From Gambelia wislizenii (lineage: Eukaryota > Chordata > Lepidosauria > Squamata > Crotaphytidae), in assembly GCA_030847615.1 (NCBI GenBank), contig JAUMIR010000003.1, positions 23,069,001 to 23,133,000 on the forward strand: a stretch of 64,000 nucleotides of DNA. The letters run 5' to 3'. The notes below the pieces were generated by a model. It did not search any database. It was not told the DNA's origin and worked only from the letters and a program-made list of their open reading frames with translations. The stretch's first letter is position 1. Each line of letters begins with the position of its first letter. Positions 20,161 to 30,820 of the stretch are shown piece after piece. A program made the translations under genes and the position numbers.

Positions 20161-20761
20161 GGGCCCATCTACACAGTTAAAAAAAAATACATACACCGTT
20201 TGGAAGATCGATCTTCTGTACACACAGCCGTTGGGATACATACGTGTCATTCATACGTGTCCCAGTAGTAAACTACGTGGATTCTGCATTTGGAAGGATT
20301 AGCGGATCTCAGCCTAAAATCCGTACAACCATTCGAATCGTTGATCGTCTGTAGTCTCCGTTCGTACACATACAAACAGGCACTCTAATCTGATTGGCTG
20401 GCTGAGTAGAGGGGGCAGGGCTAGCAAGGAAGGGAATTGGGAGTGGCCGCCATGTTGGATTCCCGGCTAAGTGAGAGTCCAGTAAGTCCGTGAATTTTAT
20501 ATATATTTATTTTTATTTTACATTGTAAATAGGGAAAACCGACTGTCCGCAAAGCAGGCACCTTTTTAAATAAATAAAAAAAAGCAGCATAGATTTAAAA
20601 CCTCTGCTTGGCTTGCTTGCTCCAGCCAGCTGGGGAAGAGGGGTCATACGGAGTTTGGGGGGGGTAAAAAATCATGTAGGCAGATTGTAGGTATTCAAAC
20701 AACTGCCTGTTCATATTTTTTAACCCCCAAACTGATTTTTTTTAATCGTATAGACGGGCCC
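20161..20761. mobile_element. TIR MITE, GGGCCC-TCTA family (copy C)
   Basis: 601 bp. Left end GGGCCCATCTACACAGTTAA; inverted right end GGGCCCGTCTATACGATTAA. It lies inside the Bov-B endonuclease region. Flanks TTA and ATA are compatible with a diverged 3-bp duplication. Confidence 0.75.
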
Positions 20762-23204
20762 ATACTAAAACAAGAAATTTAATTCATAAACATTGCAATA
20801 CTGAGGGTGGGTGAGCTAAAGTGGACAGGAATGAGGCATTATCAATCAGATAAATATAGCGTTTTACTCAGGAAATGAAAATCTAAGAGGAAATGGGTGG
20901 CATTAATAGAGAGGAGTGATATAACAAAAGCAGTAAAGGGATATGATGCAAAGTTTGATTGAATCATAGCAGTAACACTTAAAACCCATCAATATAACCA
21001 TAATCCAAGTTTATGCTCCAACTACAGAGGCAGAAAGAAAGAAGAAATTGAAAGATTCTGCTCTGGAGTCCAGAAGAAAATTGATCATGCACCAGAACAG
21101 GACTTGTTGTTAGTCATAGACGGAACACAAAAGAAGGAAACAGAGCAGAACTAAAGACTGTAGGAGAATTTGGCCTAGGATCAAGAAATGAAGCAGGAGA
21201 GTGACAGATTGAATTTTGTGAGGCCAATAGTTTGTCATTGCAAACACATCCTTCAGGCAACCAAAGAGGTGACTGCATACATGAACATCACCTGATGGCC
21301 AATATAGAAATCAGATAGACTACATAATTGGAAGCAGAAGATAGGGAAGTAGGAGTAGTTTGTGGAATGATCATGAACTGCTAATATTAACAGTTAGTGT
21401 AAAGCTAAAGAAGAACATTGAATCAATCATGTGCCAAAATGCAACCTGAAGAACATCCTTGTAAGAATTTAAAAGTAATGTAAGAAATAGATTTGCACTA
21501 TTAAACCTAATTGACTAGGAGCCTGAAAAACTCCAACTGAAGCCAAGGACATTGTGAGGGAAGAAAGCAAAAAACAAAAACAAAAACAAAACACCACTAT
21601 CTGCAGCAAAAAGGAAAGAAAAGCCTCGCTATATGATGGATGAAATACTTCAAGCACTAAAGGACAGGTGAGAAGCAAAAATAAAAGGTGACAGTAATAG
21701 GGTCAGAACCCTGAATGTAACTGTTAAGTGACTTATGCGCAGGGACAAAGAGAAGTACATACTATAACAATCAATGCAGGAAAATAGAAGACCACAACAA
21801 AAATGGTAGAACAAGAGATCTCTTCCACAAGATCTGAGATCAAAGGGAAATTTAAACCAAGAATGGGGATGCTCTACGATTAGCAGGGCAACTCACTGCA
21901 TGATCAAGAAGAAATAAAAGGACAATGGAAACAATACAATGAAAAGCTATATAACAGAGATGAAAGGATGATAGAGTCATTCAAGGAAGAACCATTTGAA
22001 GAATGGTGAACCCACACTTTTAAAAGTGAAGTGGAAGCAGCACTCAAAGCAGTTGGGAGAAATAAATCACCAGAAACAAATGGTATACCAATAGAGTTGT
22101 TTGAAGCATGAAAGACATAATCTATCATAGTCCTAACTAAAATCTGTCACAAATACAGAAAACAAAAGAATGGCCTGTGGTTTGGAAACACTGAATATAC
22201 ATTCCAATCCCCAAGAAGGGGACACTAGGGATTGTAATAACCACAGGACCATTTCATTAATCTCCCATGCAAGCAAAGTGATGCTCTAAATTCTGCAACA
22301 TTTACAATACAAGGAGTGAGCAATGCCAGATGTCCAAGCTGGGTTCGGAAGAGGCATGAGGACAAATATACATTGGAAAAAGGAGCACACCAAAGAGTTT
22401 CAGAAGAAAATCAGCCTGTGCTGATCATTGTGCTGATCATTGATTATATCAAACCCTTTCGTTGTGTAGATCACAAAAAACTATGGATCGCTCTTAAAGA
22501 AATGGGTGTATCACAACATTTGATTATCCTAATGCATATCTTGTTCAAGAAGCTACCATTAGTACAGAATATGAAGAAACAGAATGGCTTCCAATTGGCA
22601 AGGCTGCATTTTATCACCCTGTCTGTTTAACTGTATGCTGAATGTATCATACACAAAACTGGATTAGACTGAGGAAGGAGGCAGGGAAAATGGAGGAAGG
22701 AACATCAACAAATTAAGATATGCAGATGATACCATAGTACTAGCAGAAAATAGCAAAGACTTGGAACAACTACTGAAGAAAGTCAAGGAAGAAAGTGCAA
22801 AGGCAGGTTAACAGTTGAACATTAAGAAAACAAAAAACAAAAAATAATGACCACAGATGATTTACATAACTTTAAAGAAGACAATGGGGATATTAAGAGA
22901 TTGCCTATACCTTGGCTCAGTTATTAATCAAAATGGGGACTGCAGTCAAGAAATCAGAACGAAGGCTAGGACTTGGAAGGGCAGCTGTGAAGGAACTAGA
23001 CAAGATCCTGAAGTGTAAAGATATACCATTGAATACCGAAGTCAAGAATGTCAATGTCATTGTATTTCTCATTTCTATGTATGGTTGTGAAAGCTGGACA
23101 GTGAAGAAAGTGTTTAGGAAGAGAATCATGTCATTTGAAGTGTGGTGCTGGAGGAGCATTCTGCAGACGCCTTGTATTGCCAAAAAGACAAATAAATGGG
23201 CCTA
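20762..23204 (+). mobile_element. Bov-B LINE, remainder (decayed endonuclease and reverse transcriptase)
   Basis: The endonuclease continues (RVGELKWTGM near 20810), then the RT: DYIKPFRCVDHKKLWIALK at about 22440-22500, YADDT-equivalent sequence near 22715-22730 (ATGCAGATGATACC) and the C-terminal MYGCESWTVKK at about 23075. Many stops and frameshifts make it inactive. It is the longest Bov-B copy in the window. Confidence 0.8.
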
Positions 23205-23305
23205 GAGTTTTTCTTACAGTTTCCATTTTAGTGGCCAAACTTATAGCTCATGTATGCTTATTGGCTTTTTCCTTTTCTCTCTGTTTTGCTGTTCATGCAT
23301 GCTCA

Positions 23306-23858
23306 GGTCCTGTCTATACAACGGTGAGAAAATACGAACACTGCTGAAAAAGCAGCCACTCACAATGCTGCGACCTGTCTAAATGGTCAAAAGTGCCACC
23401 CTAAAACTTGCATGACCCCTGGCCAAGATGGCAGCTGCAAGTGATTTACTTGTGCTTTTAAATTTGCCACTGCCAATTTAAAAAAACAGTTTAACATGGT
23501 GCACAGATGCAATATTTCTTATTTACAAAAAGAAAAGAAGAGAGTATAAGATCACCATTTTATCAACTTATTGGACACTCGCTTAGCCGAAAATCCAACA
23601 TGGCAGCAGCAGGTGCTTTCTCTGTTTCTAAGCCCTTCCCCCCTGTTTGCACCAACACAAATGTGAGTGTCCAAACAATCGCACGTCATACAGACCTTTT
23701 TTTAAAATCTGGATGAAGCCCCAGAGGCTATTCACACAGAGTTTGCAGTGGATTTTGCTGCCCCTCTTCCAATGGCACGTATTTATGCGAATGTCAATTT
23801 GTACAGATCACTTCCATGCGTATCTCATTAGGATTATTTTCACCATATAGACATACCC
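23306..23858. mobile_element. TIR MITE, GGT/GGG-TGTCTATA family (copy D)
   Basis: 553 bp. Left end GGTCCTGTCTATACAACGGT; inverted right end GGGTATGTCTATATGGTGAA. Flanks TCA and TTA. The interior AAGATGGCAGCTGCAAGTGA matches copy E (40861) in reverse orientation. Confidence 0.7.
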
Positions 23859-24009
23859 TTAGTAAGGGATTCTGGAGGCAGCTGCAGTTTAACTTGCCTG
23901 TTGTAGGTAGGCTCACACAGCTAGAGCCAGTAAAAGAGAGAAGGATGGCGGGGTGGGGGAGAAAGAGAGGGAGGAATGGGCTATCCTCTTTAGGGACTCA
24001 CCTTACCCA

Positions 24010-24290
24010 CCACTGTCATGCAAGCTTGCTCCCAGTATAGCCACCAGGGAAAAAAACCCAAGAACCCCCAGTCTGTGGGTCTCATTTACTCCACAGCAAG
24101 TCCAAGTCCCCCTTCCAGACCTCCACTGCCCTCTAAGCTAATAAGGAGTGGCCCACCCACTTTTGGCTCTGAACATACCACAACAACCATGCAAGTTTGC
24201 TCCCAATGTAGCCATCGGGGGGGGACCCATTAACCACCAGCCTGTGGGTCACATTTGGCCCATTACAAGGCAAGGTCCCCCTATACCCTT
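24010..24290. repeat. Imperfect tandem duplication of about 165 bp
   Basis: Two related units: CATGCAAGCTTGCTCCCAGT near 24018 and CATGCAAGTTTGCTCCCAAT near 24188. Both are followed by TGTGGGTC and a CAAGTCCCCCT/CAAGGTCCCCCT block. Confidence 0.7.
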
Positions 24291-24763
24291 CTACGCTAAT
24301 GAGGAGAATGGAAGATAATCCCTGATCACTCTGGTTGTTGATTGAAATTATCCAGGATTCCTTTTCCCACTCTCAGCAGTAACTTTCAGCTTGACTCCCC
24401 TTCTATCCCTGAATGGCAAAGGGGGAAGAGGAGCAAAGTCAGTTGCTTTCAGAAAGCATATTAAGCACAGGCTAAGAGCCTATTGCAAAGCCCACCAAAG
24501 TGTTTGGTGGGAAAGATCCACCCTTACATATTTGCCAGGTACCAGATAATGCCAGGGGTGGGTGGGAAGCCCCAAACACTTTTCCTGATGGTTGCTCACC
24601 ATTTGCAGAAAGACAAGCATGTCATTCCTTTCTAACCGGGATTCATTTCACCCCTGCAACATTTAATTTGGCTCAAATGTGCTTGTGTTAATGGTTGGTC
24701 AAATGGCTCCAACAGGCTGTGACATCTCATCACACAGATACACAGCTCTCTGCCACCTGTTCC

Positions 24764-24789
24764 AGAGAGAGAGAGAGAGAGAGAGAGAA
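24764..24789. repeat. (GA)n microsatellite
   Basis: About 26 bp of GA. Confidence 0.95.
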
Positions 24790-24799
24790 TATTCCACAC

Positions 24800-25384
24800 A
24801 ATCACAGACCCAGGTTCACTCTTTTGTCTTTATTGCTACCGAATTAATTTACACATGCTGGAGAAAATAACCACAATTTAAGACTGCACAATTAGTGTGT
24901 TAAATGAAGAGTGCTGATACTGCCATTCCCACCCGTGAAGTTTGGCTGTTGCAGCAGAAGCAGCTGTTGTGTTTAATGAAACAACATTCAGCCTTTTCCT
25001 TTCAAGCAGCAGAATAATGGCTGCAGTGCCTATTTTCCAAACGGTTCAAAAAGGGGGCACAGGAACCAGGAGAAGTCGTTAGGTACCATATCTTTTGGAA
25101 GAAATTGAGGGTTTCATTCAGCGTGTGCTAGCAGTGCCATTGCATCACTGTGGTATGCTACTTTGGCTAATTATTGGCCAATTTTTAAAAAACTTTTTTT
25201 TTATTTGGCAGGTTGGGAGATTCTGCGAGGGTGGAAGATATAAAATGCAACACTTGCACCTGGTTTTAGGTCATTTTGGTCAATTTGGGGGTAAAAAATC
25301 ACCCCCAAATCAGCCAAAAATTGACTAGAAAACATTTTTTAAAACCCATGTTTATACATTCTGGGCTATGCTTGCTTGTTTTAT
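24800..25384. other. Apparently single-copy sequence
   Basis: No repeat seen. 24880-25040 has balanced composition and no transposon signature; possible conserved element, untested. Confidence 0.35.
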
Positions 25385-25625
25385 TGTTGCTGTTGTTATG
25401 TGCCTTCAAGTCATTTCTGACTTATGGTGAACCTAAGGTGAACCTATCATGAGGTTTTCTTGGCAGAGTTTGTTTAGAGCAGGGTTGCCCTTACCTTCCT
25501 CTGAGGCTGAAGGCGTGGGACTCGACCAAAGTCACCCAGTGGATTTCCATGGCCAAACGGGGATTCACACCCTGGTCTTCCAGTGTCTTAGGTCTAACAC
25601 TCACATCACTATAGCACACTGGCTC
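25385..25625 (-). mobile_element. Sauria-type SINE, near full length
   Basis: The minus strand runs from AGCCAGTGTGCTATAGTGAT (A-box side) through the B-box region and GGTGACTTTGGTCGAGTC to the Bov-B-like tail ATAAGTCAGAAATGACTTGA. It ends in a CAA-type tail. Confidence 0.85.
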
Positions 25626-25815
25626 TAAAATATTTACATCCTGCCCTTAATCTGAAGATCTCAGGGCAGCATACAATAAAACCAATCAAACCAAATTTAA
25701 AATAGTAAAAATAATTAAAACTATTTTAAAAGGTTAAAAACATAAACATGTTAAATAACAAATTAAAAGACAGATGAAAAATATGAAAGTAGTTTGAAAC
25801 AGTTAAAAATGAATT
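25626..25815 (-). mobile_element. LINE 3' tail, L2-like
   Basis: The minus strand reads TGCTGCCCTGAGATCTTCAG then GGCAGGATGTAAATA, a typical L2/CR1-type terminus. To the left on this strand lies an AT-rich UTR. Confidence 0.5.
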
Positions 25816-26355
25816 GAAGCCATGGGTATAGAGTGTTTTGTATGGGAGGGCTGTCCCATTCCTTATGTAGCAGAATATTAACTCCCTGTGATGTACTCAT
25901 GCCACTGTTGAAGTATACAAAGACAGCTTCCTGGTACCCATTTCCTCCCTGGTGTGGAAGAACAGCAATGAGGCTTCAAGAGCAAGCTCTGTTCTCCTGG
26001 CCATTGACCGTGCACAAGGCCGGTTACTCCTGCACACCTGGTGCTTATGGGCAGATGGAATGCACCTAGCAGGCAGCCCCACACCTGATCAGTACCCAAG
26101 AAAATGGAGCTGTGCCTAGAAGCTGCCTGGCTGCTCTTGAACACTGGGTGACGACTTTGAGAATGGAGTTACAGGATAACTCACTGCACAACACTGGCAT
26201 GTGTGAGCTGCACCGGTATATATTACCAACAGGATCCTAGCCTTTGTTTTCTCTTTCTATTTAATATATCAAGAAGAAAAGAGAAAGAAAAGAGTCTGGG
26301 TTGCTAATGTGTTAGTTTTGCTGCTAGCAGGAGTGCCACTTGCTAGCTACTATGG

Positions 26356-28109
26356 CGGTGATGGCGAACCTATGACACACGTGTCAGCACTGACACACAT
26401 AGCCATTTGTACTGACATGAAGCCGTAGGCCTCCTCCCCCTGCCCCCGCCCGCAATGTCACCACCCTCCCTAAAGTGGCGATCCGGGCTTCAAAGCCTCA
26501 CTTTAGGGAGGGGGGGAGGAAAGTGGCAGGTGGGGCTACGAAGCCCCGATCACCACTTTAGGGAGGGTGGAGGAAAGTGGTGGGTGGGCTACGAAGCCCC
26601 GATCACCACTTTAGGGAGGTGGGAGTGGAGCCTCCCCCCCCTGAAGCCTACTGTGCTTCCCCGGAGCCACCTCAGAAAGGCTGGGTAAGGTGGCCAGCGG
26701 GCGGGACTCTGCTGGGGAAGGTGGCAGACGAGTGGAAGGGTGGCTGCCCAGCCTCCCCCCGGCCTTCCCGAGGTGGCTCCAAAGCCTTGGAGCCGCCTCA
26801 GAAAGGCCGGGGAAGACGGCAGGCAAGCGAGAGGCTGGCTGTCCGGCCTTCCCAAGGGGGCTCTGTGGCTTTGAAGCTGAAGAGCTGTCTTGGGGAGGCC
26901 GGGGAAGATGGCGGGCGAGCTGGAGGGTAGCCGCCCGGCCTCTCCCCAGCCCTCCCAAGGGGGCTTCAAGGCTTCCAAGCCTCGGAGCTGCCTCGGAAAG
27001 GCTGGGGAAGGTGGTGGGTGAGAGGGAGGGACTCTGCCCGGCCTCTCCCAAGCCTTACCAAGGGGGCTCCATGGCTTTGAAGCCTCGGAGCCACCTCGGA
27101 AAGGCCGGAGAAGGTGGCAGGAGGGAGGGAGGGACTCTGCCCGGTGTCTCCCCGGCCTTACCGATGGGGCTCCAAGGCTTCAAAGCCTCGCAGCCGCCTT
27201 GGAAAGTCCGGGGAAGGCAGCGGGCAGGTGGGCCTCTTGTTTGAGCCCAGGGCACCGCGCATAGTTTCTCCAATGGAGCCCTCCTAAATAGCTCTGTTCA
27301 GGGGAGCTGCCAAAAGAGGGAGGGGGGAGAATGCTTGTATGTGTGCGTGCACGCGTGGCGTTGTGGGGAGGGGGAGTAAGTGCCGTGAAGGGAAGAAGCT
27401 GAGGTTCTGGGAGCCGAGGAGCTGCCCGTGTAATTGCTCCTAGGCTAGCCGGCAACACATGCTCTGCTCCATGGCTAACTCTGGCTACCTCCTCGTCTCC
27501 AACTCCCACACTTGCTACTGTGCCCCCAGCCTTCCTCTACCTTCAGCAGACAACTCCACCTCTTTTATATCTTTCCCTGCTTTACTCATGGGTGAGGTAT
27601 CCCCCCAAAAAAATAACCCCATGGGTCAGAGGGAGAACAGGGGAGGTGGGGGGAAAGTAGTGAGGGGGCCTCCGAAGGCCCCATTGCCACTTTTGGTAGG
27701 CCGGGGTGGGGGGGAAAGTAGCGACAGGGCCTCCGGAGACCCTGTCACCACTTTCAGGAGGCCGGGGTGGTGGTGGGGGAAAGTAGCGACGGGGCCTCCA
27801 AAGGCCCCGTCGCCACTTTCGGGAGGCCGGGGGCAGGGGCTGTTATTATTCGCGGATTTTTCACATTCGCGGGGGTCTTTGGAACCTAACCCCCATGAAT
27901 GTGAAGGGATGACTGTACATTTTGATTACTCAGTTGTCACACGAGTTGTGACAACTCAGTAATTATTAATAAACAATTAATAATATTGTTGATTAAACAG
28001 GAAATATCGTGAAATAATGTTTTTTTCCTCAAAGTGACAAACCAACCCGAGTTATGCTCAGTTTTTTGGCGACATTTTACACACCAAGCTCAAAAGGTTG
28101 CCATCACTG
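26356..28109. mobile_element. GC-rich non-autonomous hAT-like element, copy 2
   Basis: 1754 bp with the same ends as copy 1: CGGTGATGGCGAACC and GGTTGCCATCACTG. The 8-bp target duplication is TACTATGG (26348-26355) and CACTATGG (28110-28117), one mismatch. It has the same array of about 100-bp GC-rich hairpin units, then a segment shared with copy 1 (AATAGCTCTGTTCAGGGGAG at 27287). It also has an extra G-rich block (27660-27920) ending in GAATGTGAAGGGATGACTG|TA, which matches the Tigger-type end at 48950-49011. Frames up to 184 codons are by-products of composition. Confidence 0.85.
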
Positions 28110-28134
28110 CACTATGGATATTGAACTATGATCT

Positions 28135-28225
28135 TTTTCTCTTTTTTTACTACAACTCCCCCAAACCCCTAGCCAGCATGGCCAAGCACCATGGAAAATT
28201 CTGGGGGTTGTAGTCTTCAAAAGTA
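28135..28225. repeat. Short inverted repeat of the TTGTAGTCC class
   Basis: ACTACAACTCCCCCAAACCC at the left and GGGGGTTGTAGT at the right form an imperfect palindrome, followed by TAACTTTTCCAAGC. Confidence 0.6.
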
Positions 28226-28284
28226 ACTTTTCCAAGCACACGATACTGCATGCTCTTTGTCTGGGAGCACTGTGTGGCTAAGTG

Positions 28285-28345
28285 CCCATTGCTGTTTGCT
28301 GTCAAGTCAACTTATGGCAATCCTATGAACAAGACACCTTCAACT
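28285..28345 (-). mobile_element. Bov-B or SINE tail fragment
   Basis: TGTCAAGTCAACTTATGGCA followed by ATCCTATGAA is the inverted Bov-B-type tail. Short and diverged. Confidence 0.45.
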
Positions 28346-30185
28346 GCCCCCGTCATCAGCTGCCTTACACATGTCTTTATTTCTGCCATTCATCTAGTGA
28401 GACCCCCCTCCCTCCTATCCTAGCCTCTAGTCCTCTATGATTCATTTTCTTGGTAGTAATGAAGGATATACAACCTGCAATTACACTGGTATAAAACTAT
28501 GCAACTTTGCTATCTATCCCCTGAAACAATTCCTATGGTCACCCACAAAATACTTCATAAGAAGTTACAAGTAATAATGCAAGAGAGCAGACATACTGAC
28601 AAAGTAGTTTGGTTCAAGAATATCTGTAGAAAGGCATTTCTAAAATAAATCTTATTGTTAGCCTTAAGTAGAGTAGACCTGTTGAATCAGTTGGATTATC
28701 TACATGTTGACACAACTCTAGTTTGGATTCAAGCCAACGGCTACTGCTTTTGCTGCCTTCACAAGTACAAAAACATACAGAGAAAGAAAGAGAGTATCCT
28801 AGGTGTACTGATATTTAGCACAGGCCTTCCATCAACCACAACCAACAAGGATGTGTTAAAGAACACAGGTATACAGAATCCCATGTGTGCTGTTGCTTGT
28901 TACATGGTGACCAACACCCATTCTTTGTGGCAACAACATGCCATCCTCATGAGCACCAGCTATCATGTCCAGGATAGCCATAAGAACAGGATAATGAAAT
29001 GCACACACAATGAAAGCAAACAGCAGCAGAAGACAAATCAAACACATCCTTATTCCCTGAAAAATAAGAGTGTGGGGATAGCTAAATTTCTTAAATGAAT
29101 GGAATTCAATATCTAGGGTGCCATGGCTGAGGCAGTTCTAGGTTATGTGGCAGACCAGTATAACTTTGCCTGTAAAACATTGTTTTCGAATTAGATTAAA
29201 ATCAAAACAAGAATTTAAGAATTTACATACAAAGTTATAAAATTCACTTCATTTCAGAAATCTGGTTGTCCCCCACATACTGATCTTTCAAGCACTCATT
29301 AAAATGTATTTAGTTGTAAAAGCTTTCAGGGAATAAACAAATATTTGATTTGCTGTTTGTTTGAATTGCTTTTCAAATTATTATTATTGATTATTATCAT
29401 TATTATTTCAGCAGACATTTGTAATATGTTATTTTAGATATTTGTAAGTTAAAAAAAAATAATTTCTGATTTTACCTCTGTTTTTATGTAGACTGGACGT
29501 GTATTTTTATGAGGAAGTTTAAGGTATAAATCAAACCCATAAAACAACAACCCTTTCCAACACAGACAAATACACACAACACATATATCATACACAGGGA
29601 GGGAAAGAAAAAGAGAGAGAGTTCAAAACATATTTAGCCATGGGGCTCTGACTGTGGGGATGTAGAATGTAGAAAGTGTTAGAAAGAGCAGTATGCTGAA
29701 AAGCAAAGGCTTTAAGAATTTTTTTAAAAAAAAAACAGTTTAAGGGGATTTTTTGATTAAGGTTGGTGAAAAAAGTAAGTAGAACAACACCTGATTTTCG
29801 CAGGTGAAAATTGTACTGTCACTAAGGGTTTAGAACTCCTGCAGATTCTGATTGGTTTTTGCTCACTTGTTGCGTTTTCTGAATTCCTGGAACCATGGCA
29901 TGCTTTTTCCACGCATCTATGTGCCTCAGTTGAAAGCAATGAAGGGAAATTGGATCTGACCAGATGTTAATTGTCTGCCACCTCCTTATGTAGGTTGCTG
30001 CTTAGTGAACCCTTGGCAGTCACTCTTTGGCAGGGACAAAGCTCCTAAAAAGCTTTTAGCCAGCCGTGGCACACTTCCCTTATAAACAATGAGGGTCTGT
30101 AACATGAGAAGCAACAGGTAGAACAAATATAGCTTCTGGTCCCTGTTTTGCAGGCAAACACATTTTTTTCCTAAAACATGTACAT
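28346..30185. other. Apparently single-copy intronic sequence
   Basis: Includes a 147-codon frame at 28655-29098 with no recognisable domain, and simple A/T runs. No exon supported. Confidence 0.4.
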
Positions 30186-30246
30186 TGCATACCATCCAAC
30201 TGTCTCAGTTTGGGAGAGACAGTCCCAATTAATTCTCTGTTGTCCC

Positions 30247-30250
<4 letters not shown>
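30186..30250 (+). repeat. Repeat R1, copy 3, left part
   Basis: Contains GGGAGAGACAGTCCCAATTA, the start of R1. Interrupted at 30251; continues at 30540. Confidence 0.65.

Positions 30251-30298
<48 letters not shown>
30251..30298. repeat. (CT)n microsatellite, LINE tail
   Basis: 48 bp of pure CT on the plus strand; probably the grown 3' tail of the minus-strand LINE fragment. Confidence 0.95.
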
Positions 30299-30301
<3 letters not shown>

Positions 30302-30539
30302 CAGCAGAAGGTCTCTCCTTGGGTGACGTTTTTGGGTTGTGATTCTTTCTGCGTTGTCGTTTCTCTTCAAGACTTGTTCGGCATGAGTTCTCAAATAAGG
30401 CTGTAGCATTGTGGATAGTGCGTCTCCATGCCTTCCGATGTGAGGCCAGGGCGGACCATTGTTGGCGATCAATTTGGCTGAGCCTGAGATGTTGTTTCAG
30501 GGAGTCCTTGTATCGCTTTTTTGGAGCGCTCCTCTTAGG
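30251..30539 (-). mobile_element. GA-tailed LINE fragment (minus strand) with 10-bp target duplication
   Basis: The minus strand reads RSAPKKRYKDSLKQHLRL, SQIDRQQWSALASHRKAWRR, TSLEEKRQRRKNHNPK and ends in 48 bp of (GA)n at 30251-30298, which is its 3' tail. Flanks TGTCCCATTT (30241-30250) and TGTTCCATTT (30540-30549) differ at one base. It sits inside R1. This copy is longer than those at 9292 and 11293 but its zinc-knuckle part has been lost. Confidence 0.8.
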
Positions 30540-30820
30540 TGTTCCATTTTTCACCTGTTTTTAAAAAGTACCACACCCTTTGTCCTCAGTTTAATTAAAT
30601 TGCTGCAAACTGAATTCAAAGTGAAAAAGTAGTTTTCACTTAGTTAACTCAGCAGGGGGCAAGGAGAGGAGGGGAAGGAATCTTGTCCTTCCCAGTAAGT
30701 TCAGGCAAACCAAACTGCTGCTGCCTCGGCTAGTTTACGTGTTCTGCCTCATTAATAACTTTTGTCATCTTGGCCAGATGGACATATGTATCCCAGTTTT
30801 CATCTATGAAATGTTCAAAG
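30540..30820 (+). repeat. Repeat R1, copy 3, right part
   Basis: CACCTGTTTTTAAAAAGTAC through CATCTATGAAATGTT, then interrupted by CR1-A at 30821. R1-like GTTGGAGGGTATG resumes at 32830. Confidence 0.65.

Noticed and set aside
26690..27244. 184-codon open frame (and overlapping frames on both strands at 7505-8151 and 26577-27051)
   Set aside because: They lie in the GC-rich hairpin array of hAT-like elements; stop codons are rare there, frames are open on both strands and the peptides are repetitive Pro/Gly/Arg sequence.
28655..29098. 147-codon open frame
   Set aside because: No domain, no splice or promoter context, AT-rich low-complexity composition; likely chance.
30171..30554. 127-codon minus-strand protein gene
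   Set aside because: It is the end of a LINE ORF running into its own GA tail (repeated RE residues), flanked by a target duplication.
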